DNA from: Fulvimarina uroteuthidis
GTDB taxonomy: Bacteria > Pseudomonadota > Alphaproteobacteria > Rhizobiales > Rhizobiaceae
Assembly (NCBI RefSeq): GCF_034321785.1
Contig: NZ_JAXLPB010000001.1
Coordinates: forward strand, 930,001-994,000
Reading direction: 5' to 3'
DNA length: 64,000 bases
The notes under the pieces are model-generated. The model was not told the DNA's origin. It saw only the letters and a list, made by a program, of their open reading frames with translations, and searched no databases. Both the position numbers and the translations under genes were made by a program. Shown piece after piece: positions 26,539 through 37,614 of this stretch (positions are counted from its first letter, which is position 1; each line of letters begins with the position of its first letter).

Positions 26539-27861
26539 ATGATCCCCCGTTACGCCCGGCCCGAGATGGTCGCCGTCTGGTCGCCCGAAACCAAGTTCCG
26601 CATCTGGTTCGAGATCGAGGCCCACGCCTGCGACGCGCTGGCCGAGCTCGGCGTCATCCCCAAGGATGCGGCCCGGACGATCTGGGAAAAGGGCAATGCC
26701 GCGACCTTCGACATCGACCGGATCGACGCGATCGAGCGCGAGACCAGGCACGACGTCATCGCCTTCCTGACGCATCTCGCCGAGATCGTCGGGCCGGATG
26801 CGCGCTTCGTCCATCAGGGCATGACGTCCTCGGACGTGCTCGACACCTGCCTCAGCGTGCAGCTCGTCAAGGCGACCGATCTTCTTCTGGCCGACATGGA
26901 CAGGCTGCTCGCGGCGCTGAAGACGCGCGCGTTGGAGCACAAGGACACGATCACGATCGGGCGCTCCCACGGCATCCACGCCGAGCCGACCACGTTCGGC
27001 GTCAAGCTCGCCCAGGCCTATGTCGAGTTCGAGCGCTGCCGGGCCCGCCTCGTCGCCGCGCGCGAGGAGATCGCGACCTGCGCGATTTCGGGCGCCGTCG
27101 GCACGTTCGCCAACATCGATCCACGCGTCGAAGAGCATGTGGCGAAGGCCATGGGGCTGACCGCCGAGCCGGTCTCGACGCAGGTCATCCCCCGTGACCG
27201 TCACGCCATGTACTTCGCCGTCCTCGCCGTCATCGCCTCGTCGATCGAGCGCCTCGCCACCGAGATCCGCCACCTCCAGCGCACCGAGGTCCTGGAAGCC
27301 GAGGAGTTCTTCTCCAAGGGCCAGAAGGGTTCGTCGGCGATGCCGCACAAGCGCAATCCGGTGCTGACCGAGAACCTCACCGGCCTTGCCCGCATGGTCC
27401 GCTCCTACGCCCTGCCCGCGATGGAGAACGTCGCGCTGTGGCACGAACGCGATATCTCGCACTCCTCCGTCGAACGCTACATCGCGCCGGATGCGACGAT
27501 CACCCTCGATTTCGCGCTCGCCCGCCTCACCAACGTGATCGAGAACCTTCTCGTCTATCCCGAGCGCATGCGCGGCAACATGGACCGGCTGGGCGGCCTC
27601 GTTCATTCCCAGCGCATCCTCCTTGCCCTCACGCAGGCCGGCACTTCGCGCGAGGACGCCTATCGCCTCGTCCAGCGCAACGCCATGAAAGTCTGGGAAA
27701 GCTATCACGTGGCCGGCGTTGCGACCGTCGACTTCCTCGAAGAGCTGCTGGCCGATCAGGAGGTGCGCGCGGCCCTGTCCGAAGAGGAGATCCGCTCGCG
27801 TTTCGATCTGGGCTACCACACCAAGCATGCCGACACGATCTTCCGGCGGGTGTTCGGCTGA
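26539..27861 (+). CDS. purB: Adenylosuccinate lyase
   Basis: A 440-residue fumarase-superfamily enzyme of purine synthesis, acting on SAICAR and adenylosuccinate. The signature SSAMPHKRNP is at 265-274 and GRSHGIHAEP (His144) precedes it, as in the family. The ATG at 26539 (MIPRYARP) is the normal PurB start; the frame is open to 26467. A palindrome at 27869-27890 follows the stop. Confidence 0.95.
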   Translation: MIPRYARPEMVAVWSPETKFRIWFEIEAHACDALAELGVIPKDAARTIWEKGNAATFDIDRIDAIERETRHDVIAFLTHLAEIVGPDARFVHQGMTSSDVLDTCLSVQLVKATDLLLADMDRLLAALKTRALEHKDTITIGRSHGIHAEPTTFGVKLAQAYVEFERCRARLVAAREEIATCAISGAVGTFANIDPRVEEHVAKAMGLTAEPVSTQVIPRDRHAMYFAVLAVIASSIERLATEIRHLQRTEVLEAEEFFSKGQKGSSAMPHKRNPVLTENLTGLARMVRSYALPAMENVALWHERDISHSSVERYIAPDATITLDFALARLTNVIENLLVYPERMRGNMDRLGGLVHSQRILLALTQAGTSREDAYRLVQRNAMKVWESYHVAGVATVDFLEELLADQEVRAALSEEEIRSRFDLGYHTKHADTIFRRVFG

Positions 27862-27868
27862 CGGCAAG

Positions 27869-27890
27869 GCCCGGCGGTTGGCCGCCGGGC
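27869..27890. repeat. Perfect palindrome after purB
   Basis: GCCCGGCGG and CCGCCGGGC pair perfectly around a TTGG loop (9-bp stem). It begins 8 bp after the purB stop but is not followed by a T-run, so its role as a terminator is uncertain. Confidence 0.4.
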
Positions 27891-27939
27891 CGCTCGCGCT
27901 AGCTATCTCCGTCGGTTCAATCAGCGCGGAGACTGATCC

Positions 27940-28146
27940 ATGGCACCCAGAATGGGACCGAGTTTCGAGAAGGGCCGCAGCCGTGCGATCCTGTGGCCGG
28001 TCGTGGTCGTCCTGGCCGCGATCGGCATCTACTTCTTCTTCGTGAGCAATCCCGAGGACGCGACGCCGACCGACGATCCGACGGAACCTGCGACCGCGAG
28101 CGATCTTGCCGAGCCCGAAACCGTGACGACGCCCGGCGCCGAATAG
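27940..28146 (+). CDS. Small single-helix membrane protein
   Basis: A 68-residue protein with one hydrophobic helix (ILWPVVVVLAAIGIYFFFV) after a short basic N-terminus, then an acidic, Thr/Pro-rich tail. This shape fits small regulatory membrane peptides of unknown function. I recognise no family. It starts 78 bp after purB. Confidence 0.55.
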   Translation: MAPRMGPSFEKGRSRAILWPVVVVLAAIGIYFFFVSNPEDATPTDDPTEPATASDLAEPETVTTPGAE

Positions 28147-28210
28147 GACCGAAGCCGGTTCGGTCCGCCCGGGCCGCAGCTCTCTGTCGTTTTCCGCGGA
28201 GGCCCTCGGA

Positions 28211-29062
28211 TCAGACGTCCATCACCAGCATCTGGTGGTCGGAATAGGGCTGATCGACGATGGTGACGCAGGCGCTGCTCCTCAGATCCTCGGAGATGAG
28301 GCAGGTGTCGAGGGCCGCGCGCCAGGGGCCGAAGCGGAATGTCGGCTCCATGCCCCGGTTGGCGTGAAACAGGTGGCCGGAAGCCAGCAGCGGCTTCAGT
28401 TCGCGCTCGCCGCGGAACACGTTGAAATCGCCGACGACGATCGTCGAGGCATCCTCCTCCGCGACCCAGCCGGCGAGCTCCTCGATCTGGCGCGCTCTCT
28501 CCGTGACGACGAGCGACAGATGGACGACGAGGATGCGCAGGTTCGTCGTCGGCCCGGTCATCCGGATATCGTAGACGAGCTTCTTCTTGCCGTCGGTCAG
28601 ATAGCGGTCGGCCGCCTCGACCGGCGCCTTTGCGAGGAACGCGTTCGACTTGCCGTAGGAGAAGTGGAGCGGCGACAGGATGCGTTCCGTCCCGTACTTG
28701 CCGTGCGCGACCGAAACCGGGAACAGCTTGCCGCCGATCGTCGGCAACTGGTCGAAGAAGCGGTTGGTGATCGAGCCGCGATCGAGTTCGACGAGACAGC
28801 AAAGGTCTGGAGACAGTTCCTCGACCACAGCCGTCAGTTGCGAGATGCTGGTCGTCTGCGCCTTGATCGGCGTGTAGACGTGACGCCAGAAGCGACCGAC
28901 ATGCTGGCGGAACGAGCCATCGATCCCGCGCAGATAGCCGAGATTGGCGTAGACGATGCGGGTCAAGGGATACAGCGCTTCTTCAGAGGGTCCACGGGCA
29001 TGTGGGTTTGCAAGGCACGGCGGATATGTCTGGCCAGATAGATCGCCGGGCGCGGGATGCAA
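28211..29062 (-). CDS. Endonuclease/exonuclease/phosphatase (EEP) family protein
   Basis: A protein of up to 283 residues with EEP-fold motifs: the catalytic VVGDFNVFRGERE, and SDHQMLVMDV at the end, the Asp-His that closes the metal site. A core glutamate in VELDRGS is also present. The substrate could be nucleic acid, a phosphoinositide-like lipid or another phosphodiester. Homologous starts resemble MRIVYANLGY, so the real start may be the TTG at 28966, giving 251 residues; the ATG at 29062 is the alternative used here. Confidence 0.78.
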   Translation of the reverse strand: MHPAPGDLSGQTYPPCLANPHARGPSEEALYPLTRIVYANLGYLRGIDGSFRQHVGRFWRHVYTPIKAQTTSISQLTAVVEELSPDLCCLVELDRGSITNRFFDQLPTIGGKLFPVSVAHGKYGTERILSPLHFSYGKSNAFLAKAPVEAADRYLTDGKKKLVYDIRMTGPTTNLRILVVHLSLVVTERARQIEELAGWVAEEDASTIVVGDFNVFRGERELKPLLASGHLFHANRGMEPTFRFGPWRAALDTCLISEDLRSSACVTIVDQPYSDHQMLVMDV

Positions 29063-29239
29063 ACGGTCGGCCGCGAAGTTTTGCGCGCAAGGCCGGCGGC
29101 GACCGCGTTCCGATGCGGCGGGCTTCCCGTTCGCCTCCTGTGCCTTAGACTTGATCTCCCGTTCGGCGTGCTGGAAAAGCGCGATGGCGACGCGTCCGTC
29201 GCGGCGCAGACGATTTCAAGGACGAAACCAGTTTTGGAC

Positions 29240-30673
29240 ATGACCGCCATCGGTGTTTTGACGATGCTCCTGCAGATCGCGGGCTGGACGATCCTGTTCG
29301 GCGCCCTCGTCTACATTCCGTTCCGCAGGTCGCCCGCCGCATCGCAGGCCTGGCTTCTGCTCTTCTTCTTCCTGCCCTGGGTCGCCCTGCCGCTCTACCT
29401 CGTTCTCGGCAACGCCCTGCATCCCAAATGGCGCCGCGTGCGGCTGGCGCAGTTGCCGGCGGTCCTGGAGCCGATCATCCAGCGGATCGGCGGGGGCGCG
29501 GCGACCGACAAGGGCGCGCTTCGGTCCCCTCACCGCATCACAGCCCAACTCGTCGAGAAGATCGGCCGCCTGCCGCCGGTCAGCGGCAACGAGGTGGAGT
29601 TCGACGCCGATTACGACCGGGTGGTGGAACGCATCGCGGCCGATATCGACGGGGCCAGGCATCATGCCCATCTCTGCTTCTACATCCTCGAAGCGGACGA
29701 GGCCGGCAACCGGGTCATCAGCGCGCTGGAGCGTGCCGCCAAGCGCGGCGTCCACTGCCGGCTTCTCGTCGATGCGGTCGGGTCGTCCTCCGACTACAAG
29801 AGCATTTCGAAGCGGCTTCAGGGCTCTGGCGTCGAGATGCACACCATCCTGCCGCTGCGTTTCTGGAACGAGGCGACCCGCCTCGATCTTCGCAATCACC
29901 GCAAGATCGTCGTTGTCGACGGACAGATCGGCTGGGTCGGCTCCCAGAACATGCACCGGATCGAATACGAGCCGAACACGTTCTACCGCGAGCTGATGGC
30001 CCGGGTGACCGGTCCTGTCGTGCTCGAACTCCAGACCATCTTCGTGGCCGACTGGTATCTGGAGACCGAGGAGGATATCGGGACCGGAGAGTTCGTGCCG
30101 CCGGAAAACCTCGAGCGCAGCGGCGCAGCGATCTGCCAGGTCATGCCGACGGGGCCCGACTTTCCGGAAGCCGGCGTGGATGTCCTGTTCACGGACATCA
30201 TCCACAATGCGCGCGACAGGGTGGCGCTGACCACTCCCTATTTCGTGCCGAACGACGAACTCCTGAACGCGATCTCGACGGCCGTGCAGAAGGGTGTCAA
30301 GGTCGAGCTGTTCATCACCGCGACGACCAACAGCTTCCTCATCGACACCGCGCAGGCCTCCTACTTCGAGGATCTCCTCATCGCCGGCGTCGAGGTCTAT
30401 CTCTACAGCGAGCGATTCCTGCACGCCAAGCACCTGTCGATCGACGGGGACATCGCGATCATCGGTTCGTCCAACATGGATCTCAGATCCTTCGAGCTGA
30501 ACTCCGAAGTCACGCTCATCGCCTATGACGAGACCGCGAACGCGGAGCTTCAGCGCATCGAGGCGGACTATCGCTCGAAATCCAAGCGGCTGGAACTGGA
30601 GGAATGGCGCAAGCGCGGCTTCTTCAAGCAGCTCGCCGAAAACCTCACCCGGCTGATCAGCCCGCTCCTTTGA
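29240..30673 (+). CDS. cls: Cardiolipin synthase (phospholipase D superfamily)
   Basis: A 477-residue protein. Two N-terminal membrane helices (about 6-26 and 36-56) precede two HxKxxxxD motifs: H220-R-K222-x4-D227 and H395-A-K397-x4-D402, the catalytic pair of PLD enzymes. It should join two phosphatidylglycerols to cardiolipin in the inner membrane. Two-helix Cls proteins of about 480 residues are typical. The ATG at 29240 (MTAIGV) is chosen because it starts the first helix. Confidence 0.92.
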   Translation: MTAIGVLTMLLQIAGWTILFGALVYIPFRRSPAASQAWLLLFFFLPWVALPLYLVLGNALHPKWRRVRLAQLPAVLEPIIQRIGGGAATDKGALRSPHRITAQLVEKIGRLPPVSGNEVEFDADYDRVVERIAADIDGARHHAHLCFYILEADEAGNRVISALERAAKRGVHCRLLVDAVGSSSDYKSISKRLQGSGVEMHTILPLRFWNEATRLDLRNHRKIVVVDGQIGWVGSQNMHRIEYEPNTFYRELMARVTGPVVLELQTIFVADWYLETEEDIGTGEFVPPENLERSGAAICQVMPTGPDFPEAGVDVLFTDIIHNARDRVALTTPYFVPNDELLNAISTAVQKGVKVELFITATTNSFLIDTAQASYFEDLLIAGVEVYLYSERFLHAKHLSIDGDIAIIGSSNMDLRSFELNSEVTLIAYDETANAELQRIEADYRSKSKRLELEEWRKRGFFKQLAENLTRLISPLL

Positions 30674-30721
30674 GGCCCATCGCCTGCGAACGGCCGGCAA
30701 GCGTCGTGGAAAGGGCGGTCG

Positions 30722-31764
30722 TCAGCGATCCGACGCGTCGCCGAGCGCGGCAAAGCGCGGCCGTGTCCACAGATCGTCCGGTCGCCCGTGTCCGCCCTTG
30801 AAGACCCGCGAGCCGAGGGTCCGGCCCGCGCCGCGTGCCGCATGGGCGAATTTCGCCGCCGCACCCGTCGATGCACGATCGTCCCATGCCGCCTCGCGGC
30901 GCTTGCGGATCACCATGCCGATGTCGCGATAGACGCCGAGCGCCGTCGCGACCGCCCAGGCGGCCCTCGGCGGCAGGGCGGCAAGGCCGTGCGACGCCGA
31001 CGCGTAATAGGGCTCGGCAAGATCGATCAGGCGAAAGGCGAGCTCGGCGGCGGCCTTCCGGTTGCGCGCAAGGTGAAGATCGCGCCGATCGAGGCCCAGA
31101 TCCCGAAGCCATTCGGCGGGGACATAGACCCGGCCCGCCTCCGCGTCCTCGACGATGTCGCGCGCGATATTGGTGAGCTGGAAACCCATGCCGAGGTCGC
31201 AGGCGCGATCGAGCGTCCGCGTCACCGCTTCGCCGCCAAAGCCTCCGGGCCGCACGCCCATGACCCGCGCCATCATCACGCCGACCACGCCGGCCACGCA
31301 GTAGCAATAGTCGAGCGTATCCTCGATGGTCTCGTAGACGCGTCCGTCCACGTCCATGCGGAAACCCTCGAGATGCGCGATGACCAGGGCGTCGGGCAGA
31401 TCATGGCGCAGCGCCACGTCGCCGATCGCATCGAACGCGGCCTCGCCGGTGCGCGAGCCGTTGATCGCGGCGAGCGTCTTGGTTTCCAATTCCCGCAAGC
31501 GCTCCTCGGCCGAAAGGTCCGAGATCCGACCCTTCTGCCGGAAGCCGAGAATCTGGTCGTCGACGACGTCGTCGCAGTGGCGGCACCAGGCATAGAGCAT
31601 CATCGCGCTCGCCCGCGTGTCGCGGTCGAACAGGCGCGCGGCGGCCGCGAAGCTCTTGGACCCCTTGGCGATCGTCGCCTGCGCCTCGGCGGCGATCTTC
31701 GCGCGCTCGCATGTCCCGAACGGCAGGCTGCCGACAATCTTGGCATCGAGACTTTCGCTGAGGC

Positions 31765-31768
<4 letters not shown>
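30722..31768 (-). CDS. crtB: Phytoene synthase
   Basis: A 348-residue squalene/phytoene synthase. It joins two geranylgeranyl diphosphates to phytoene. The first Asp-rich motif is CRHCDDVVDD and the second lies in QLTNIARDIVEDA, with the usual RVYVP after it. Its GTG start at 31768 overlaps the crtI stop (GTGA), so the two are coupled. It is the last gene of crtY-crtI-crtB. No crtE is nearby, so the precursor must come from elsewhere in the genome. Confidence 0.93.
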
Positions 31769-33293
<1,525 letters not shown>

Positions 33294-33297
<4 letters not shown>

Positions 33298-34472
33298 GCG
33301 GCCGCCCCCTCGACGGAACTGGGCGAAAGCACCTTCAAGGCCCCGATCACGCTGACGGGCGGCTTGCCCGTCAGGATGCGGACCTTGTCGGCACGGGTCA
33401 GATCGCCGGCGTAGAAACGCGAGACGAGCGGTTCGGGGAGCCGGTAGAAATGCTGCAGGATGACATAGCGTTTCAAGGGATCGCCCGCGAGATACAAAAG
33501 CCTGTTCAGCATACGGAAGAAACCGCGCTTCTTCCATGTCTCGACCGAGTGGCGACGTGTCGCATCGAACAGCGCGGCCGCCGAATGTTCGGGAAGCCCC
33601 GCGATGCGGTCGGCCAGATGCACCGCGTCCGGCAGGGAATAGCCGGTGGTCGGATGAAACAGCGCGGCGTTGAGGCCGCTCGCGGCGACCTCGCCCTTCT
33701 GCGCCCAGAACGCGTCGATGTCCCCGGCGAGCGCGATCGGAAGGACGCCGTCCTCCTCGCGCACCACCCTGCCCGCGGGCCAGCCCTTGTCGCGGCGGTA
33801 GGCGTCGATGTTCGCCCGGATCACGTCCCGGTCGAGCGCTTCGCCGTCCGCGTAATAGGTGTCCTCAACGAGAAGCCGGGTCGCCGACATGGGCAGGAGA
33901 TAGACGAAGCGGTACCCGTCCGCCTGGGGGACGGTTGCGTCCATGATCACGGGACGGACAACCCCGTGCGGTGCCTCGAACTCGATTTCCTGGCCGAGAA
34001 ACTTCTGGAAGCCGAGATTGAGATGCGGGCTTGCCCGGTAGCCGCGCCCGTCGATGACCGCGCCCGCCGCGACCGTCTCTCCGCCCTCCAGGGTCACCTG
34101 CGTCGGCGTCACGCCTTCCACCGTCCGCCCCGTGCGGATCGCGCCTGCCAGTCGCCCGGTCAGCTGGTCGCGGAACAGATCGGAGGACGCGCTGAGATAG
34201 CCCGTCGAGAGCTGGCGATAGCGATCGGGAAACTGCACCTCGTTGGTGGACCAGCGATGCACGATGAACGGCGCCATCCAGCGGTGCTCCGCGTGCGTGA
34301 GATCGTGCTCGTGGAACGACCAGGTGTGATTGCCGCCCGGTGCGTCCCCCGCCTCGAAGACGACGACCTTCAGGTCGGGCCGCAACTCCGCGAGCCGCCA
34401 GGCGATCAGGCCGTTGGCAAGCCCGCCGCCGATGAGCGCGATGTCGATCTGATTGTATCCCGATGCCTGCAC
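33294..34472 (-). CDS. crtY: Lycopene beta-cyclase
   Basis: A 392-residue CrtY. The FAD/NAD motif IALIGGGLANGL is near residues 11-22, followed by RPDLKVVVFEAGD. It cyclises both ends of lycopene to beta-carotene. The start is taken as the GTG at 34472, with GGAG upstream, because the frame continuing to 34757 is far longer than the family. It is the first gene of the operon. With no crtZ or crtW here, the pathway visible ends at beta-carotene. Confidence 0.93.
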
Positions 34473-34797
34473 GCCTGCTCCGTCCCGTGGATCACAAAGC
34501 GTGATCGTTTCGCCGTTCGTCCAATCAAGACCGTCACGATTCGTGCCGCATGGGCACGCCGCCTCACCTGCCAAGCTAATCGATCGGCGGGCTGCCTCAA
34601 GTCTTACGCAGTTTCTTGTGTCAAGGCGAATGGACGCGGGTCGTCCGGCGGCAACACCCGGGCCGAAAACGTGAAATCGGGGCCCATACACGCCATGCGA
34701 TCGGTCGAAGGCTGATTGCGACGGCTCCGGCAAGGCGATAAGGCGACAGGTTTTCAAGGACCCATCGACGATCGGTCAGCATTCAGGAAGAACCAGC
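34473..34797. promoter_or_regulatory. 325-bp divergent region between crtY and the MFS gene
   Basis: No gene is seen. On the minus strand, TTGACA at 34624-34619 is a near-consensus -35 box for the crt operon, with a weaker -10 (CTTGAG) 17 bp further on. A TGT-N12-ACG at about 34619-34636 resembles a PpsR site by one mismatch, but this organism shows no phototrophy gene, so that is noted only. Confidence 0.4.
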
Positions 34798-36090
34798 GTG
34801 GCCCATCTACCGACCGATCCGATCCCCGACGATCTCGGGTCCAAGCCCGGCGCGGGTCCGGCGCGGACGCCCGACGAGGACCGGTTCGCCGCGTTCCGGA
34901 ACGACCGGTTCCTGCGCTACTGGCTCGCCCGGTTCCTTGCCGCCTTCGCCATCCAGATCGTCGTCGTGGCGGTTGGCTGGCAGATCTACGATCTCACCCG
35001 CGATCCGTTCGATCTCGGGCTCGTCGGGCTTTGCCAGTTCCTGCCGGCGCTGCTTCTCGTGCTGGTCACCGGGGCCGTGGCGGACCGCTATTCGAGGCGA
35101 TGGATCATGGGGCTCATGGTGCTCGTCGAAGGCTGCGGGGCGCTCGCGCTGATGGTGTTCACCTGGGAGGGCCTCACCTCGCCGCTGCCGGTCTTCGTCA
35201 TTCTCGTCGTCTTCGGGATCGCGCGGGCCTTCTTCGGGCCGGCGTCCCAGTCGCTGGTCGTCAATCTCGTCACCCGCGACGAGCTGGCCAACGCGATCGC
35301 GTGGAACTCCTCGTCCTGGCAGATCGCCTCGATCACCGGGCCGGTCGCCGGCGGCCTGCTCTACGGCGTCTCTCCCCTCGGCGCCTACGGCACGGGCGCC
35401 GTCCTGTTCTTCCTTTCGGCAATCCTCGTCCTGTCGATCCGAGCGCCGGCCCAGCGCCTTGCGAACGAGCCGGCGAGCCTCGAAACCGTGATCGCGGGTT
35501 TCCGCTTCATCTGGCACGAAAAGGTGGTGCTCGGCGCGATCTCGCTCGACCTCTTCGCGGTCCTTCTGGGCGGCGCGGTGGCGCTCCTGCCCGTCTATGC
35601 GCGCGATGTCCTCGAGGTCGGGCCATGGGGTCTCGGCCTGTTGCGGGCCGCCCCCGGCGTCGGCGCGGTCGCCGTCGCGATCTGGCTCGCGGCCCACCCG
35701 ATCAAGAACAATGCGGGTGCGATCATGTTCGCCTTCGTCGCGGCCTTCGGCGCGTTCACCGTGATCTTCGGCCTGTCGACCGCACCCTGGCTGTCGATCG
35801 TCGCGCTGGCGCTGATGGGCGCATCGGACATGATCTCGGTCTATGTGCGCGAAACGTTGATGCAGCTGTGGACGCCGGACGAGGTGCGCGGGCGCGTCAA
35901 CGCGGTCAACATGGTGTTCATCGGGGCATCGAACGAACTCGGCGAGTTCCGGGCGGGCACGATGGCCGCCTTCATCGGGGCGGTTCCCGCCGTCGTCCTC
36001 GGCGGATTTGCCACCGTCGGCGTCGCCGGGCTCTGGGCCTACATGTTCCCGGAGCTGCGCAAGGCCAAGCATCTGGCCGCGCGGGAATAG
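34798..36090 (+). CDS. MFS transporter, EntS/MFS_3-like
   Basis: A 430-residue, 12-helix major facilitator. The N-terminus has a soluble lead of about 35 residues, and LLVLVTGAVADRYSRRWIMG is the MFS loop 2-3 signature. The MFS_3/EntS group exports siderophores and other small compounds. The start is a GTG at 34798 with GGAAGAA upstream. It lies divergently from the crt operon and is followed by a GATase on the other strand. Confidence 0.82.
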   Translation: MAHLPTDPIPDDLGSKPGAGPARTPDEDRFAAFRNDRFLRYWLARFLAAFAIQIVVVAVGWQIYDLTRDPFDLGLVGLCQFLPALLLVLVTGAVADRYSRRWIMGLMVLVEGCGALALMVFTWEGLTSPLPVFVILVVFGIARAFFGPASQSLVVNLVTRDELANAIAWNSSSWQIASITGPVAGGLLYGVSPLGAYGTGAVLFFLSAILVLSIRAPAQRLANEPASLETVIAGFRFIWHEKVVLGAISLDLFAVLLGGAVALLPVYARDVLEVGPWGLGLLRAAPGVGAVAVAIWLAAHPIKNNAGAIMFAFVAAFGAFTVIFGLSTAPWLSIVALALMGASDMISVYVRETLMQLWTPDEVRGRVNAVNMVFIGASNELGEFRAGTMAAFIGAVPAVVLGGFATVGVAGLWAYMFPELRKAKHLAARE

Positions 36091-36110
36091 GCGCGCTGAC
36101 GGGGCGGATG

Positions 36111-36899
36111 TCAGTCGGGGGAAACCGTGTCGCCGAAGATCTTCGTCAGGAACGTGTCGAGCCATTGGCGCACGGGTTCGTCGTGCACGCGGCGCCCGTG
36201 AAAATGGTCGCGGCGCGGCTGCGCGCCCGGCAGCTTCAGGCGCTCGTGGCCCTTCGTCGTCCAGCGATAGACCATCGCCATGGTCAGTTCGGCGTGGAAC
36301 TGCACCGCGAAGGCCCGCCTGCCGTAACGGAACGCCTGGTTCGGATACCAGTCGCCCTCGGCCAGAAGCTCGGCGCCCGCCGGCAGCTCGAACCCGTCGG
36401 TGTGCCACTGGTAGACCATGTCCGGCCAATGGGAGATGAAGCTCCGGCCCGCCTCGGTCGCCCGCAAGGGATAATAGCCGATTTCGGAGAGGCCCTCGGC
36501 GTGGCTTCCGACCTTCGCGCCAAGATGCCTGGCGAGCATCTGCGCCCCGAGGCAAATGCCGAGGAACGGCTTTTCCTCGCGCAAGGGGACGGCCAGCCAG
36601 TCGGTCTCGCGGTCGAGATAGGGCAAGCCGTCGTTGACGCTCGGCGGCCCGCCGAACACGATCGCGCCGTGATGGTTCTCGAGCGTCTCCGGCAAGGGAT
36701 CGCCGAGCACCGGCCTGCGGATGTCGAGCCGGACGCCGTGGCGCTGGAGAACCTGGCCGACGCGGCCCGTGGTCGAGCTCTCCTGGTGGAGGATCACGAG
36801 CAGCGGCCTGAGGTCGCGGCCATCGAGCCGGTAGCGCTCCACGCCGTCCGGCGTCCGCCCGTCCTTGCCCGGGCTATCGTAAGGAAAATGGTGCTTCAT
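36111..36899 (-). CDS. Class I glutamine amidotransferase-like protein
   Basis: A 262-residue GATase1. The nucleophile elbow GICLGAQ has Cys116, and FHAE gives His202 and Glu204, so the catalytic triad is complete. The nearest familiar group is the GMP-synthase-like GATase family, acting alone without a synthase domain. It may transfer an amide or hydrolyse a gamma-glutamyl compound. It starts 4 bp after the TerB gene stop, so the two probably form one operon. Confidence 0.85.
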   Translation of the reverse strand: MKHHFPYDSPGKDGRTPDGVERYRLDGRDLRPLLVILHQESSTTGRVGQVLQRHGVRLDIRRPVLGDPLPETLENHHGAIVFGGPPSVNDGLPYLDRETDWLAVPLREEKPFLGICLGAQMLARHLGAKVGSHAEGLSEIGYYPLRATEAGRSFISHWPDMVYQWHTDGFELPAGAELLAEGDWYPNQAFRYGRRAFAVQFHAELTMAMVYRWTTKGHERLKLPGAQPRRDHFHGRRVHDEPVRQWLDTFLTKIFGDTVSPD

Positions 36900-36903
36900 C
36901 GGG

Positions 36904-37377
36904 TCAGGGTCGCGCGCGATCGGCGAATTCCTTCTTCATGATCATCCGGTCGCGGGAGGAGACGCCGAGAAGCTCGGACACGCGCCAGACCACATTGTCC
37001 TCCAGCTCGTGAACCGCGCCGTCGGCGAAAGTGACCTCCCACAGATGGCGCACGACATCGGCGCGCTCCTCGGCCTCCAGCCGGTTCTTCAGGACCGAGG
37101 TGAAACGGTAGAGATCGACGGCCTCCTCGTTTGCGCGCTCGCCGGCCGCGGCCACTTCCAGCGCCTGCTCGTGCGACAGGCCGTAATCCTCGCGCAGCAC
37201 CGCATCGAGGCTTTCGCGCTCCTCCTCGGTGACGATGCCGTCGGCACTGACCACGTGGAAGAGCAGCGCCGCGATGGCGACGACCAACTCGTCCTGGCCA
37301 CCGGCCTCGCGCGGAGCGGCATCTGGGGAAATCTGGTTGAGCAGGTCGCGAAAACCTGAAAAGAGCGACCGTGCCAT
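36904..37377 (-). CDS. TerB-family protein (COG4103 type)
   Basis: A 157-residue alpha-helical protein. The centre has LVVAIAALLFHVVSADGIVTEEE, the metal-binding-like TerB motif, and later EVTFADGAVHELE. TerB proteins are linked to tellurite resistance and phage inhibition in other bacteria, but this small stand-alone form has no proven role. The ATG at 37377 (MARSLFSGF) was chosen. It is the first of a two-gene unit with the GATase. Confidence 0.8.
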   Translation of the reverse strand: MARSLFSGFRDLLNQISPDAAPREAGGQDELVVAIAALLFHVVSADGIVTEEERESLDAVLREDYGLSHEQALEVAAAGERANEEAVDLYRFTSVLKNRLEAEERADVVRHLWEVTFADGAVHELEDNVVWRVSELLGVSSRDRMIMKKEFADRARP

Positions 37378-37614
37378 GGTCTGATGTCCTCGTCTTCGAA
37401 ACTGGGCCCGCATCCGGTCGGGTCACCGCCGCGATAACCCCAGATGGTCACGGCGCCGCCGCCTTGCAAATGCGCATGCTGGGCTCACCTAGTGCGATCG
37501 AAGCCAAAGGCGCGCGATCGTCGGGAATTCGTGACGGTGGCCGTCCCGAAGAGCACGTCGGCGCGCCTTGCCTTCGAACGCGCCTCGCGGCGCGGTGGCC
37601 GCACGCGCGGCGCT

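Noticed and set aside
27869..27890. Palindrome after purB as a terminator
   Set aside because: No T-run follows; kept only as a repeat.
34619..34636. PpsR-like TGT-N12-ACA site before crtY
   Set aside because: The second half-site has a mismatch, and there is no photosynthesis gene in the window.
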